DNA of 64,000 bases from Thalassospira marina (lineage in GTDB: Bacteria; Pseudomonadota; Alphaproteobacteria; Rhodospirillales; Thalassospiraceae): the NCBI RefSeq assembly GCF_002844375.1, contig NZ_CP024200.1:788001-852000 (forward strand), written 5' to 3'. Below are positions 8,668-17,748 of this stretch, one piece after another. Every line of letters begins with the position of its first letter. The stretch's first letter is position 1. The translations under genes and the position numbers were made by a program. Below the pieces are notes generated by a model, which saw nothing but the letters and a program-made list of their open reading frames with translations, did no database searches and was not told the DNA's origin.

Positions 8668-9600
8668 CTAGCCCATTGTCATGGCGTCCAATGCGGGACG
8701 GCCAATATATTGGCGTGGGGAACTGCCCATAACCCGTTTAAACGCGGTACTAAACGAACTTTCGGTTTCATACCCCACCGAAAGGGCAATGACCGACACC
8801 GGATCGGTCGAATTTTCCAGCCTGTCACCGGCGAGCAGCATGCGCCAGCGCGTTAAATATTCAATCGGGGATTCCCCAACCTTTTCTTTGAATTTCTGGG
8901 CAAAAATCGACCGGGACATACCGGCATGTTCGGCCAGTTCTAACAGGGTCCATCGCCGGTCTGGCTGCGCATGCATGGCATAAATGGCGAGCGCCAGGTT
9001 TTTATCGGCCAGTGCTGAAAACCAGCCAACATCCCCCCTGCCCGTTTCACCAAGATGCAATCGCAATGCCTGCACCAGCATCATATGGGCCAGATGTTGC
9101 GCAATCAAAAAGCTGCCCGGTTGTTCGTCATGCAGTTCCTGCATCATGCGTTCCACGGCAAATCGCAAGGCGGCACGATCGCTTTCATGTTTGATATGCA
9201 CAATCGGCGGCAGCATTTTCATAATCGTGCTGGCCCCACCGCCGCTTACGCCAAACCGGCTGCCAACAATAAAAAAATCACCTCCGCCATTATGCGTAAT
9301 AATGCTGCCATCGCGGGGCGGCGGAAATAACGTGCTGGAACTTACCGGTGGAATGGCGGGGTCACTTGCCAGTTCAAACGACCGGCCACTGGGCAATACA
9401 AAACAGTCGCCCTTGTTTAAAAATACCGGCCCTGACATATCATCCACCCGAAGCCAGGCATTGCCCGAAATTACCGCATAACATTTGATACGATCACGCA
9501 GGTTGTTAAACCTGATGGCCCAGTTCCCGCCCGCGTCAAACCCGGCCGAGACATAACTTTTGGGTTTTAGCAGCGCTAAAACATCAGAAAGTGGATCCAT
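8668..9600 (-). CDS. AraC-family transcriptional regulator
   Basis: 310 aa. The N-terminal ~190 residues resemble the cupin-type AraC-binding domain (DPLSDVLALLKPKSYVSAGF). The C-terminal ~100 residues hold two helix-turn-helix motifs: LLELAEHAGMSRSIFAQKF and VSVIALSVGYETESSFSTAF followed by SPRQY. It converges on the Mo-hydroxylase operon and could regulate it or an outside gene; no specific link is visible. The ATG at 9600 is the natural start (MDPLSDVL). Confidence 0.9.
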   Translation of the reverse strand: MDPLSDVLALLKPKSYVSAGFDAGGNWAIRFNNLRDRIKCYAVISGNAWLRVDDMSGPVFLNKGDCFVLPSGRSFELASDPAIPPVSSSTLFPPPRDGSIITHNGGGDFFIVGSRFGVSGGGASTIMKMLPPIVHIKHESDRAALRFAVERMMQELHDEQPGSFLIAQHLAHMMLVQALRLHLGETGRGDVGWFSALADKNLALAIYAMHAQPDRRWTLLELAEHAGMSRSIFAQKFKEKVGESPIEYLTRWRMLLAGDRLENSTDPVSVIALSVGYETESSFSTAFKRVMGSSPRQYIGRPALDAMTMG

Positions 9601-9859
9601 TCACAAATCCGGTCATGGTTAAGGATACCAGTTTTGCAACATTCGCCATCCGGGCCAGGTTACAAATGCCGGGTCATGCCCGTGCGTGATTTGTGCCTGT
9701 TATACTGTTCGTTCCCTTGCCCCGGTCGCGCACATCATGGCGCAGGCAAATGCCACATATTCCCAAACCATATAAAACAATCAAACGCGCGGGCCATTCT
9801 GCTGCGTCCGGAATACTTTGGCGATCGTCCAGAATAATCGTGCACCGATCAGACAAAAA
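9601..9859. other. Intergenic region upstream of AraC gene
   Basis: No gene recognised. It should hold the promoter of the minus-strand AraC gene. The only clear structure nearby is the inverted repeat at 9860-9921. Confidence 0.4.
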
Positions 9860-9921
9860 AATACCAGCCCCCTGCTGTTATCAGGGAGCGGCGATAACAA
9901 CAGGTAATCGGGGCTGGTATT
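9860..9921 (-). terminator. Two-level hairpin ending the 10-17.6 kb operon
   Basis: An outer perfect 12-bp stem (9860-9871 with 9910-9921, AATACCAGCCCC) encloses an inner 12-base stem with one mismatch (9871-9882 with 9893-9904). Read on the minus strand, the structure is followed by seven T residues. It lies about 105 bases past the stop of the ABC ATPase gene at 10026, so it most likely terminates that operon. Confidence 0.7.
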
Positions 9922-10025
9922 CCACCTGAATTCCAATGCCGGGAGAGACATATCAGGCGCAGTTGTGCTATATTTGAAATTTACCGACTATATTTAAAAT
10001 ATGGTCGGGCCATATCAGGTGCCGG

Positions 10026-11873
10026 TTAAGACACCTGATAAAAATGATCGGGTGATACCTGCTGATACTGCCGTTTGGGCACTTCATACCCCACCGGGCG
10101 AATGGGGCTGCGCAATTCATCGGTGACCAGTTCATGGCGCATGACACGACGTGACGGGTCGGGAATGGGCACGGCAGATAGCAGCTTTTTGGTATAGGGG
10201 TGTTGTGGGTTTTCAAACACCGCTGCGCGCGGGCCAATTTCAACAATTTCCCCCAGATACATTACCGCCACCCGGTGACTGACCCGTTCCACCACCGCCA
10301 TATCGTGCGAAATAAACAGAAATGACAGATCAAGGCTTTCCTGCAAATCCAGCAACAGGTTGCATACCTGCGCCTTGACCGACACATCAAGGGCCGAAAC
10401 CGCCTCGTCCGCGACGATTACCTTGGGATCAAGCATCAGGGCGCGGGCGATGGCAATACGCTGGCGCTGGCCCCCGGAAAACTCATGGGGATAGCGCATC
10501 ATCATATCGGCCTGCAAACCAACCTTTTCCAGCAGCATGACAGCCTTGTCGCGCGCATCCGTGCGTGATCCCAGCTCATGCTGGCGGAAAGGTTCCATCA
10601 ATGCCGAACCAACACTGATGCGCGGGTTAAGCGAGGCATAGGGGTCCTGAAAAATCATCTGGATCGAACAGCGGACCTTGCGCAGTTCCGCCGCGCCCAG
10701 GGTGAGAATATCCTGCCCTTCCAGCAGGATTTGCCCGCTTTGCGGCTGCGTCAGCCGCATAATGGACCGCCCGGTGGTCGATTTACCACAACCGGATTCC
10801 CCAACCAGCGACAGAGTTTCGCCCTTCTGGATTTTAAAGGACAAATCCTCGACCGCATGCACAGCCCCTGTCTTGCCGCCAAACCAGCCCCCCTGAATGG
10901 GAAAACGGGTTGTCAGGTTGCGAACTTCAAGCATCGGCTGTTTTTCGCTGGCAACCGTATTGGCCGTTTCCGGCACCGGCTGGTTTACCCCCGTCGAGAC
11001 ATCAATGATCGGAAACCGCAATGGCAGGGATTGCTGGTGCATGGACCCCAGTTGCGGCACAGCCGACAGCAATGCGCGGGTATAGGGATGCTGGCCGCGC
11101 ACAAAAATATCGGCGGTATTGCCCATTTCAACCGTATCCCCGCGATACATAACCACAGTACGGTCCGCCACCTCGGCCACCACCCCCATATCGTGGGTGA
11201 TAAACAGCACCGACATGCCTTCTTCTTCCTGTAGCTGTTTGATCAGGTCCAGAATCTGGCTTTGGATGGTCACATCAAGGGCGGTAGTCGGTTCATCGGC
11301 AATCAGCAATCGGGGGCGTGAAGCCAAAGCCATCGCGATCATGACGCGCTGGCGCATGCCGCCGGAAAACTGGTGGGGATATTCCTTGAACCGTCGGGCG
11401 GCATTGGGAATACGTACCTTTTCCAGCAGGCGCAAAACCTCGGCGCGGGCATCGGCCTTTGATATTTTCTGATGCACCATCAGGGCTTCGGCAATTTGAT
11501 CGCCGATCGGGAAAATCGGGTTCAGGGATGTCATCGGTTCCTGAAAGATCATCGACACATCATTGCCGCGCACTTTGCGCATTTCGGCTTCGCTTAACGC
11601 CAGAAGGTCGCGCCCTTCCAGCAGGATTTTGCCATCGATGCGGCTGCTGTCGGGCCGCAAAAGCCGCATGATCGAAAGCGACGTAACGCTTTTTCCCGAG
11701 CCGGATTCACCAACAATGGCAACGGTTTCGCGTGGGCCAACCTCAAAGCTGATATCGCGGATAACCGGTTTCCATTCGTCATATACACGAAAGGATGTTG
11801 TCAGATTTGCCACCGAAAGAACGGGCGTTTGGCCTTCAGGGGCCAGTGCGGAATTAGGACTGGAAAGATGCAC
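10026..11873 (-). CDS. Dipeptide/opine-type ABC transporter, double ATP-binding protein
   Basis: 615 aa with two full nucleotide-binding domains fused in tandem, as in GsiA, so one protein replaces the DppD/DppF pair. Domain 1 has GESGSGKS, FSGGMRQR and LLIADEPTTALDV. Domain 2 (from about residue 315) has GESGCGKS, FSGGQRQR and VIVADEAVSALDV. It powers the permeases encoded just upstream. It starts with GTG at 11873, after an AAGGGGAA ribosome-binding site. Last gene of a seven-gene operon whose first five gene junctions overlap; 84 bases separate it from the permease gene before it. Confidence 0.92.
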   Translation of the reverse strand: MHLSSPNSALAPEGQTPVLSVANLTTSFRVYDEWKPVIRDISFEVGPRETVAIVGESGSGKSVTSLSIMRLLRPDSSRIDGKILLEGRDLLALSEAEMRKVRGNDVSMIFQEPMTSLNPIFPIGDQIAEALMVHQKISKADARAEVLRLLEKVRIPNAARRFKEYPHQFSGGMRQRVMIAMALASRPRLLIADEPTTALDVTIQSQILDLIKQLQEEEGMSVLFITHDMGVVAEVADRTVVMYRGDTVEMGNTADIFVRGQHPYTRALLSAVPQLGSMHQQSLPLRFPIIDVSTGVNQPVPETANTVASEKQPMLEVRNLTTRFPIQGGWFGGKTGAVHAVEDLSFKIQKGETLSLVGESGCGKSTTGRSIMRLTQPQSGQILLEGQDILTLGAAELRKVRCSIQMIFQDPYASLNPRISVGSALMEPFRQHELGSRTDARDKAVMLLEKVGLQADMMMRYPHEFSGGQRQRIAIARALMLDPKVIVADEAVSALDVSVKAQVCNLLLDLQESLDLSFLFISHDMAVVERVSHRVAVMYLGEIVEIGPRAAVFENPQHPYTKKLLSAVPIPDPSRRVMRHELVTDELRSPIRPVGYEVPKRQYQQVSPDHFYQVS

Positions 11874-11957
11874 GGCTTTCCCCTTTTCGTTTCAAATCAA
11901 GGGCGGTGGAAAACGCGGTTTGGATCAAACCGGCACATGAAAATATCGATGTGGTTT

Positions 11958-12836
11958 TCACTGTCCGCTCCGTGTTTTCGGGTCAATCGCATCGCGCAGG
12001 GCATCGCCAAGGATGTTCAGTGCCAGCACCGTCAACAAGATTGCAACCGACGGGAAAACAACCAGCCACCAGGCGGTCAGAATGTTATCAAACCCCTCGC
12101 GGATCATACCGCCCCAGGTTGCAGTAGGTGGCAAAACGCCAAGGCCGATAAAAGCCAACGATGCCTCGGTACGGATGGCAGATGCCATCCAGAGCGAACC
12201 GACCACAACCACATCAGACAGGATATTGGGCAGGATATGCACACCCAAAATCCGCACCGGGGACAGGCCAAGGGACCGCCCGGCATCGACAAAATCGCGC
12301 CGCTTTACCGCAATGGTCGGCGCACGGGCCACCCGGGCAAAGGGCGCCATTTCGGTGATGGCAATCGCAATGATCAGGTTTTCAAAACTGGCACCCAGCA
12401 TGGCCGCAATCATCAACCCCAACAGCAGGGTCGGGAAAGACAGCAGCACATCGACCAGGCCCATAACGATCTGGTCAAACACGCCACCGATATAACCTGC
12501 CAGCATCCCCAGTGTGGAGCCAACGACCATCGCGGTTAAAACCGATAGAAAACCAATCGAAAGCGAAATACGCGCGCCATATAGCAGCCGCGATAAAACA
12601 TCGCGCCCGTAACTGTCGGTTCCCAGCCAGTATTCGGCCGATGGCCCCCTTAAACGCGATAGAATATTCTGTTCCAGCGGGTCATGCGGGGCAATCAGCG
12701 GGGCGAAAATGGCAACCATGACAATGATGAACAGCACGCCACCGCCCAGCCACGCCATGCGATTGCGTTTCAACGCGGTTAAAACCGGGCTGGATTTTGC
12801 GGGTTTGGATGAATTGGAAATTGCTGCGCTGGTCAT
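11958..12836 (-). CDS. Dipeptide/opine-type ABC transporter permease (DppC family)
   Basis: 292-aa inner-membrane permease with a cytoplasmic N-terminus, a first membrane helix around FIIVMVAIFAPLIAP, then the OppC-type segment YWLGTDSYGRDVLSRLLYG. An EAA-like loop lies in DFVDAGRSLGLSPVRILGVH. It pairs with the DppB-type permease, whose stop it overlaps by four bases (ATGA). The substrate is not defined by sequence, but the operon also encodes amine/opine-type oxidases. Confidence 0.92.
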   Translation of the reverse strand: MTSAAISNSSKPAKSSPVLTALKRNRMAWLGGGVLFIIVMVAIFAPLIAPHDPLEQNILSRLRGPSAEYWLGTDSYGRDVLSRLLYGARISLSIGFLSVLTAMVVGSTLGMLAGYIGGVFDQIVMGLVDVLLSFPTLLLGLMIAAMLGASFENLIIAIAITEMAPFARVARAPTIAVKRRDFVDAGRSLGLSPVRILGVHILPNILSDVVVVGSLWMASAIRTEASLAFIGLGVLPPTATWGGMIREGFDNILTAWWLVVFPSVAILLTVLALNILGDALRDAIDPKTRSGQ

Positions 12837-13774
12837 TTTTTATAACTCACTCGCGGATCGACCAGGCCATAGATGACGTCGGTCGCGGTATTTACCAGAA
12901 TGACGAAAATCGCAAACACAACCATCAACCCCTGTAACATCGTGTAATCACGCGATTGCAAGGCACCCAGGATCAATTTGCCCAGACCGGGGCGGGTAAA
13001 AACGATTTCAGCCAGAACGGAATTGCCAATCAGGGTCCCAAAATAAAGGCCAACCACCGTGACAATCGGGATCAGGGCATTGCCCAGTGCATGGCGCATC
13101 ACCAGGGTTCGTGCCTTCACCCCCTTGGCTTGTGCTGTGCGGATGTAATCTTCGCCCAGCACATCAAGCATCGACGACCGCGTAACCCGCGCGATATAGG
13201 CCATCATGATCAGACCCAGATTAAGGGCCGGCAAAATCAGATTGCGGATATGGGTTACCGGGTCGGATGACGCGCGGCTCATCACTGGCAGCCAGTGCTG
13301 CCAGACGGCAAAACACAGCAACAGCAAAATGGCCGACACAAACCCCGGAAAGGAAAGCCCGATCAGCGAAACAATACGACTGACATAGTCAGGCCATTTA
13401 TTGCGCCGAACCGCGGCAATAACCCCCAAAGGCAACCCAAACAGGGTGCCCAGCACCATGGCGGAAAAGGTCAGTTCCAGGGTATAGGGCAGAACGGATG
13501 CGACTTCTTCCAGCACGGTGCGGCCCGTGACCATGGATTTGCCGAAATCCCCGGTCACCATATTTCCCAGAAATTCAACATATTGCACGGCAACTGGCTG
13601 GTTAAGGCCAAGCTGTTCGCGCAGCGACTGCAATGTTGCCTCGCTGGCGCGATCACCCAGCATGGCAACAGCAGGATCGCCCGGCACCAGGCGAACCAGA
13701 ATAAAAACCACTGTTAGCATCACCAACAAGGTTGGGATCGCCAAAAGCAGCCTGCGAATAATATAGCCTAACAT
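12833..13774 (-). CDS. Dipeptide/opine-type ABC transporter permease (DppB family)
   Basis: 313-aa inner-membrane permease with six predicted helices. The N-terminus MLGYIIRRLLLAIPTLLVM and C-terminus VDPRVSYKK are typical of DppB/OppB, and the EAA loop reads DYIRTAQAKGVKARTLVMRH. It overlaps the upstream oxidoreductase gene by seven bases, which ties the importer to the oxidase operon. The substrate-binding protein is encoded separately at 18794-20353, beyond the LysR gene. Confidence 0.93.
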   Translation of the reverse strand: MLGYIIRRLLLAIPTLLVMLTVVFILVRLVPGDPAVAMLGDRASEATLQSLREQLGLNQPVAVQYVEFLGNMVTGDFGKSMVTGRTVLEEVASVLPYTLELTFSAMVLGTLFGLPLGVIAAVRRNKWPDYVSRIVSLIGLSFPGFVSAILLLLCFAVWQHWLPVMSRASSDPVTHIRNLILPALNLGLIMMAYIARVTRSSMLDVLGEDYIRTAQAKGVKARTLVMRHALGNALIPIVTVVGLYFGTLIGNSVLAEIVFTRPGLGKLILGALQSRDYTMLQGLMVVFAIFVILVNTATDVIYGLVDPRVSYKK

Positions 13775-14898
13775 GAGGCCACCCCTTTTTCTGAGACGCG
13801 TTTGACGTTGAATGCGTCCAGTTGTTGATTTGTTTTTCCTTCTGTTGCCAGTTCGGCAACCACCCGCCCCACGGATGGGACAAGCTGAAATCCATGCCCG
13901 GAAAAGCCGAATGCATGAATAAGCCCCTCGACCTTTGCAGAAAAGCCGATGACGGGGATATGGTCTTCGGTCATGGCCTCCATCCCGGCCCAGGCACGCA
14001 CCATACGTGTGCCTACCATGGATGGGAACAACCGCACGGCTGCCTGTACCGCAACGGAAAGCGCCTGCACATCGACACTGGCGGATTGCCGGTCTTCTGC
14101 CAGTCGCCCCTGTGCGCCACCACCAATCAAAAGCGTGCCTTCGGCCGTTTGTTTGAACGAGAGTTTGCGCCCAAAAGAACTTATCACCGGGTGGACAACG
14201 TCACCTGTTCTTTCTGTCACAACCATCATCGATGTACGAATGGCATGACGGACGGGTTCGCCCACCATTTCGGCAATTTTATCGGCCCAGGCACCAGCAG
14301 CATTGATAATAACAGCAGCATTAAAATCACCTTTGCTGGTTTTCACCTGCCAGCTTTGCCCAACGCGCTTCAGGCTGGTGACCTGGCATTGTTCAATAAT
14401 ATCAACCCCGGCCCGTTTGGCGGCATCGCGAAAGGCACGAATGGCACGGTGTGGATCGGCCGAACCATCACCGGGCACCCAAGCAGCCCCCACGCAGTGG
14501 GGCGAAATTTTTGGCACCAGATCGCGCAATTCATCCGCGCCAATCAGCTTTTCATGGTGCATGCCCTGTTTTGCCAACCGGTCGATCCGCGCCGTAATGG
14601 ATGCCAGTGCGGCCTCATCCTCGGCGACCTGTAGCTGGCCGCAGGCTTTAAAGCCGCAATCATCACCCACCAGATCGGTCATTTTGTGCCAGGTTTGCGC
14701 TGCTTCAAGGCTTAGGGGCAATTCAGCCGGATCGCGGCCAAGGGTTCGCACCCCCGCCGCAGTAGACCCTGATGCATGCCGCCCCAGAAAATGCCGTTCC
14801 AGCACCAAAATTGATGCCCCGCGCCGGGCCGCCTGTAAGGCAGCCGAAAGTCCATGAAGGCCGCCACCAATTACAAGAATATCGGGGTTCATATTCAC
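13768..14898 (-). CDS. FAD-dependent D-amino-acid-oxidase-family oxidoreductase
   Basis: 376-aa DAO-fold flavoprotein, similar in size and type to HcnC and to the catalytic B subunit of opine oxidases. The N-terminal dinucleotide-binding motif is VIGGGLHGLSAALQAARRG, and the C-terminal substrate/FAD motif is HAFGFSGHGFQLVPSVGRVVAEL. It overlaps the HcnB-like gene by four bases. It probably forms a complex with the proteins encoded at 14895-16564. It is one of two DAO proteins in this operon; they may be alternative catalytic subunits or act in sequence. Confidence 0.88.
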   Translation of the reverse strand: MNMNPDILVIGGGLHGLSAALQAARRGASILVLERHFLGRHASGSTAAGVRTLGRDPAELPLSLEAAQTWHKMTDLVGDDCGFKACGQLQVAEDEAALASITARIDRLAKQGMHHEKLIGADELRDLVPKISPHCVGAAWVPGDGSADPHRAIRAFRDAAKRAGVDIIEQCQVTSLKRVGQSWQVKTSKGDFNAAVIINAAGAWADKIAEMVGEPVRHAIRTSMMVVTERTGDVVHPVISSFGRKLSFKQTAEGTLLIGGGAQGRLAEDRQSASVDVQALSVAVQAAVRLFPSMVGTRMVRAWAGMEAMTEDHIPVIGFSAKVEGLIHAFGFSGHGFQLVPSVGRVVAELATEGKTNQQLDAFNVKRVSEKGVASC

Positions 14899-16268
14899 GC
14901 TTCCACATCCTGCAATGTGGCAATTTCGCCAAGTGTCACCGGCTTGAGGGGCGGGCGAATGTTAAAAAACCGCACATCGCCCACCGGCAGGTCATTGACC
15001 TCGGCCACCAGGGCCTGAACCGAATAACCGCATTGCCGCCCCTGGCATGGCCCCATGCCACAACGGGTGGCCGCCTTGACCGCGCCAACATCGGGTGCGG
15101 ATGCACGCGCTGCCTCGCGAATGCGGCCAGCGGTGACTTCCTCGCACCGGCATACAACAACATCATCGGCAATGGGCTGTTGGGGGGGCGCATAAAGGGC
15201 ATCAAGCAACGGGCGCAGGGCCAATGCCTTTTTCCGGCGGTCATCCAGGCTGGCATCACGGCGCAGTTTATCGGCGTCAATGCCGATATTTAATGACCGG
15301 GCAATGCCCAGTGCAGCAATTTCACCCGAAATTGTGGCCGCCTTCCAGCCGCCAATGCCACCGGCATCGCCTGCAATGAAAATGCCCTTGCGCGTGGTTT
15401 CACCCCATTGGTCGGTGCGCGGGGCAAAATATTTTTGCTGGTCATTCCAGATATGGTCACAACCCAGCGCCAGGGTTTCATGAATACGTGGAACAACCCC
15501 CTCGTGAACCAGCAAAACACCGGCATCACGTTTATGGATCTGCCCCTTGCTTTCCCATGAAATTTGCGCAAGCTTGCCCTCGCCATTGGCTTGCAGATTG
15601 CAAATATCACGCACCAGTTTGCCACTGCGCCGCAACTTCCAGATCCAGCGTAGCCCTTTCATCAATCCCGGGAAATCACGCCATGCAGCGGGCAGGTGTG
15701 AAAGCGCTTTCACTGTCGGTTTTTTCGATGTGTCGATATATCCGGCAACCCGGCCGCCCAGTTCCAGCAACTGGGTGCTGTATAGCAGCGGTAACGGCCC
15801 GGCACCCGCAATCCAGACATTGCCTTCCGGCAGCATCCCGCCGGATTTCAGCAAAATTTGCGCAGCGCCCACCGTCATCACACCGGGCAGGGTCCAACCG
15901 GCAAAGGGTACGGGGCGTTCCTGTGCGCCATTTGCCAGCAAAACGGCCTTTGCCAGCACACAGCGGCTTTTGCCATCGATGGTCAGGAAAACTTTCCAGC
16001 CATCTTCGATCTGCCAGACCTGGGCGGATGGCAGGTAATCAATACCGGCGGCATGGAATGCCTCGGTTGCCGATGTGCCCTTCTGGTAATCTTCGCCAAG
16101 TGCCTTGAAAACCGGGCTGGTGGCATTGCGTTCCACACCCCGCCAAATCTGGCCACCCGGTGCAGGCTGTTCATCGATCACGCAAACAGATGTGCCAAGG
16201 GCTGCCAGTTTTACCGCAGCGGCCATGCCAGCCGGGCCAGCACCAATTATAACAACATCATAGGTCAT
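14895..16268 (-). CDS. FAD/NAD-binding oxidoreductase with C-terminal BFD-like [2Fe-2S] domain (HcnB / opine oxidase A-like)
   Basis: 457 aa. An N-terminal FAD site (VIIGAGPAGMAAAVKLAALG) and a second dinucleotide site (VWIAGAGPLPLLYSTQLLELGG) form a pyridine-nucleotide-disulfide-reductase-like body. The C-terminus has a bacterioferritin-ferredoxin-like cluster (VVCRCEEVTAGRIREAAR, then RCGMGPCQGRQCG). This arrangement is known from HcnB and from octopine/nopaline oxidase subunit A, which partner with a small ferredoxin and a DAO subunit; both partners are adjacent here. Start ATG at 16268 has GGAGGT upstream. Opine-like oxidation is inferred; cyanide synthesis is less likely given the importer context. 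Confidence 0.9.
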   Translation of the reverse strand: MTYDVVIIGAGPAGMAAAVKLAALGTSVCVIDEQPAPGGQIWRGVERNATSPVFKALGEDYQKGTSATEAFHAAGIDYLPSAQVWQIEDGWKVFLTIDGKSRCVLAKAVLLANGAQERPVPFAGWTLPGVMTVGAAQILLKSGGMLPEGNVWIAGAGPLPLLYSTQLLELGGRVAGYIDTSKKPTVKALSHLPAAWRDFPGLMKGLRWIWKLRRSGKLVRDICNLQANGEGKLAQISWESKGQIHKRDAGVLLVHEGVVPRIHETLALGCDHIWNDQQKYFAPRTDQWGETTRKGIFIAGDAGGIGGWKAATISGEIAALGIARSLNIGIDADKLRRDASLDDRRKKALALRPLLDALYAPPQQPIADDVVVCRCEEVTAGRIREAARASAPDVGAVKAATRCGMGPCQGRQCGYSVQALVAEVNDLPVGDVRFFNIRPPLKPVTLGEIATLQDVEA

Positions 16269-16564
16269 TGGCTTACCTCCCGGCGGCCGCGCTGGCGATC
16301 AATACGCATACCGTTTTTCAGGGGGGTTAAACATCCCTGCACCGATGGCACACCATCAACAACGGCCAGGCATTCAAAACACACACCCATCTGGCAATAT
16401 GGCAGGCGGGTTTCGCCGCTTACCGGGGTTTGCCTGCCAATATCAGGCACCCGCAACAGGATGCTGGCAACGGTTTCGCCATTCCAGGCCGGTGTTTCGA
16501 CCCCGTTTACATAAACAATCATATCTGCTTGCTCTTTCCAGCGAGCCGTCACACTTCTAAACAT
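16265..16564 (-). CDS. Small [2Fe-2S] protein (HcnA / opine oxidase gamma-like)
   Basis: About 99-aa ferredoxin-like subunit, the third component of the HcnABC/opine-oxidase-type complex. The cluster motif is YCQMGVCFECLAVVDG followed by a Cys in VQGCLTPL. The frame extends to 16612, but ATG 16564 is chosen because GGAAG stands five bases before it, while the earlier ATGs at 16576 and 16612 have no ribosome-binding site. It overlaps the preceding gene by eight bases and the following one by four. Confidence 0.85.
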   Translation of the reverse strand: MFRSVTARWKEQADMIVYVNGVETPAWNGETVASILLRVPDIGRQTPVSGETRLPYCQMGVCFECLAVVDGVPSVQGCLTPLKNGMRIDRQRGRREVSQ

Positions 16565-17654
16565 GAAATCTTCCATCAGAAAATTCAGACAATTCGCTAT
16601 CAAGCCGTCCATTAATCATGGCCGGGCCAACAATGCCGGCATGGGCGGCGGCCAGTGTCACACCCGAATGGCACACAGCGGCAAACAGGCCGGGCGCGGA
16701 TTTTGACTGCGCGTAAATCGGTGATCCATCGGCTGGCAAAATGCGAAAACCGCTCCATTGCCGGACAAGGCGCACCGATTCCAGCGCCGGGATGATCCGG
16801 GTGGCACGACGGGCCAGCGTGGTGGCGGAATCAACGCTTACACCACGATCCGATGTATGTTCCTGCGTCGCCCCAATCATGACCGTTCCCTCCACCGTTT
16901 GGCGCAAGCCACTGCCAGGAAAAGGCAAGAACGGGTCAAGACGTTCGGTCACCAGAATTTGCCCGCGCGTGGTGCCGATTTCGACATTCATGTCACAGCG
17001 ATTTGCCAGTTCCGCCGTACCAAGCCCGGCCGCGATAATCACGTATCGGGCCTGCAGCGTGCCAACAGGACCATGAACAGCAAAGCCCGATGAAAGCGGT
17101 TTCACTTCAGTTACCGGGTGACGAAAAACCACCGAACCGCCATGTGCCGCGATCCCGTTATGCAGGGCATCAAGCAATTGAAGCGGGTTAACATGCCCGT
17201 CAACGCGGCCATAGCTGGCACCGGTTACGTCCGGGCCAAACCGGGCTGCTGGCACCATTTTTTCCAGTTCCCGGCGGCTGAGCATATCAATTTCCGGGGT
17301 GGCCGCCGCCTTGTTGATGCGGGCGGCAATGGCGGCGCGATGTTCAAATTCGGCTTCACCCAGGCAGTAATGAAACCCGCCGGGATTTGTGTAATCGATC
17401 TGTGTCCCGGTGGTGTTGGCAAGTTCATCGCGAAAGCGCGGCCACAGCTCGGCACTTTGATGGGTCAACCGGCTATAAGCCGGTGCATCCACCCCTTTGC
17501 CCTGAACCCAGACCAGCCCGAAATTGGCACGGGCGGCACGAAGATCCCTGTTTTTTCCGTCAAGCACTTTGACCTTGTAACCATCACGGGCAAGGCCGAA
17601 GGCCAAAGCAGCCCCCACTACGCCTGCGCCGATAACGATGATGTCAGCGTCCAT
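16557..17654 (-). CDS. FAD-dependent D-amino-acid-oxidase-family oxidoreductase, first gene of the operon
   Basis: 365-aa DAO-fold flavoprotein with an N-terminal VIGAGVVGAALAFGLARDG motif and a C-terminal VCHSGVTLAAAHAGIVGPAMING segment. It probably oxidises a secondary amine or amino acid, delivering electrons to the ferredoxin/HcnB-like partners encoded downstream. Start ATG 17654 has GAGGAA upstream. It is read from the promoter embedded in the repeated operator at 17703-17745, divergent from the LysR gene. Confidence 0.88.
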   Translation of the reverse strand: MDADIIVIGAGVVGAALAFGLARDGYKVKVLDGKNRDLRAARANFGLVWVQGKGVDAPAYSRLTHQSAELWPRFRDELANTTGTQIDYTNPGGFHYCLGEAEFEHRAAIAARINKAAATPEIDMLSRRELEKMVPAARFGPDVTGASYGRVDGHVNPLQLLDALHNGIAAHGGSVVFRHPVTEVKPLSSGFAVHGPVGTLQARYVIIAAGLGTAELANRCDMNVEIGTTRGQILVTERLDPFLPFPGSGLRQTVEGTVMIGATQEHTSDRGVSVDSATTLARRATRIIPALESVRLVRQWSGFRILPADGSPIYAQSKSAPGLFAAVCHSGVTLAAAHAGIVGPAMINGRLDSELSEFSDGRFHV

Positions 17655-17702
17655 GTGTTCCTCGTTCTTTTTCTTGCTTCAAACTAAATAGTGGGGGTAG
17701 AA

Positions 17703-17745
17703 AGTCAAAGTCGTTTTGTTCGGGGATATATTCAAAAAGGTTATA
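17703..17745 (-). promoter_or_regulatory. Repeated LysR-type operator/promoter, copy A
   Basis: Plus strand shows TCAAAGTCG (17705-17713), 25 bases, then GGTTATA (17739-17745). On the minus strand this is TATAACC, with an LTTR-type GTAT-N11-ATAT box, followed by CGACTTTGAC whose TTGACT (17708-17703) can serve as the -35 for the oxidase operon; TAGTTT 16 bases on is a weak -10. On the other side the element runs to three bases before the lysR ATG at 17749 and overlaps its ribosome-binding site, suggesting autorepression. Copies B, C and D have the same 34-base offset. Confidence 0.75.
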
Positions 17746-17748
17746 CCC

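Noticed and set aside
9860..9921. Inverted repeat as a transposon end or REP element
   Set aside because: No transposase or target duplication is nearby and the A/T run fits a terminator for the minus-strand operon.
11829..12539. Plus-strand frame of 236 codons opposite the DppC-type permease
   Set aside because: The translation is low-complexity (Gln/His/Arg-rich) and entirely antisense to a clear permease gene.
13768..16564. Hydrogen cyanide synthase (hcnABC)
   Set aside because: Component types match, but opine oxidases have the same set; the linked peptide/opine importer, OccR-like regulator and octopine-dehydrogenase-family gene favour uptake and catabolism.
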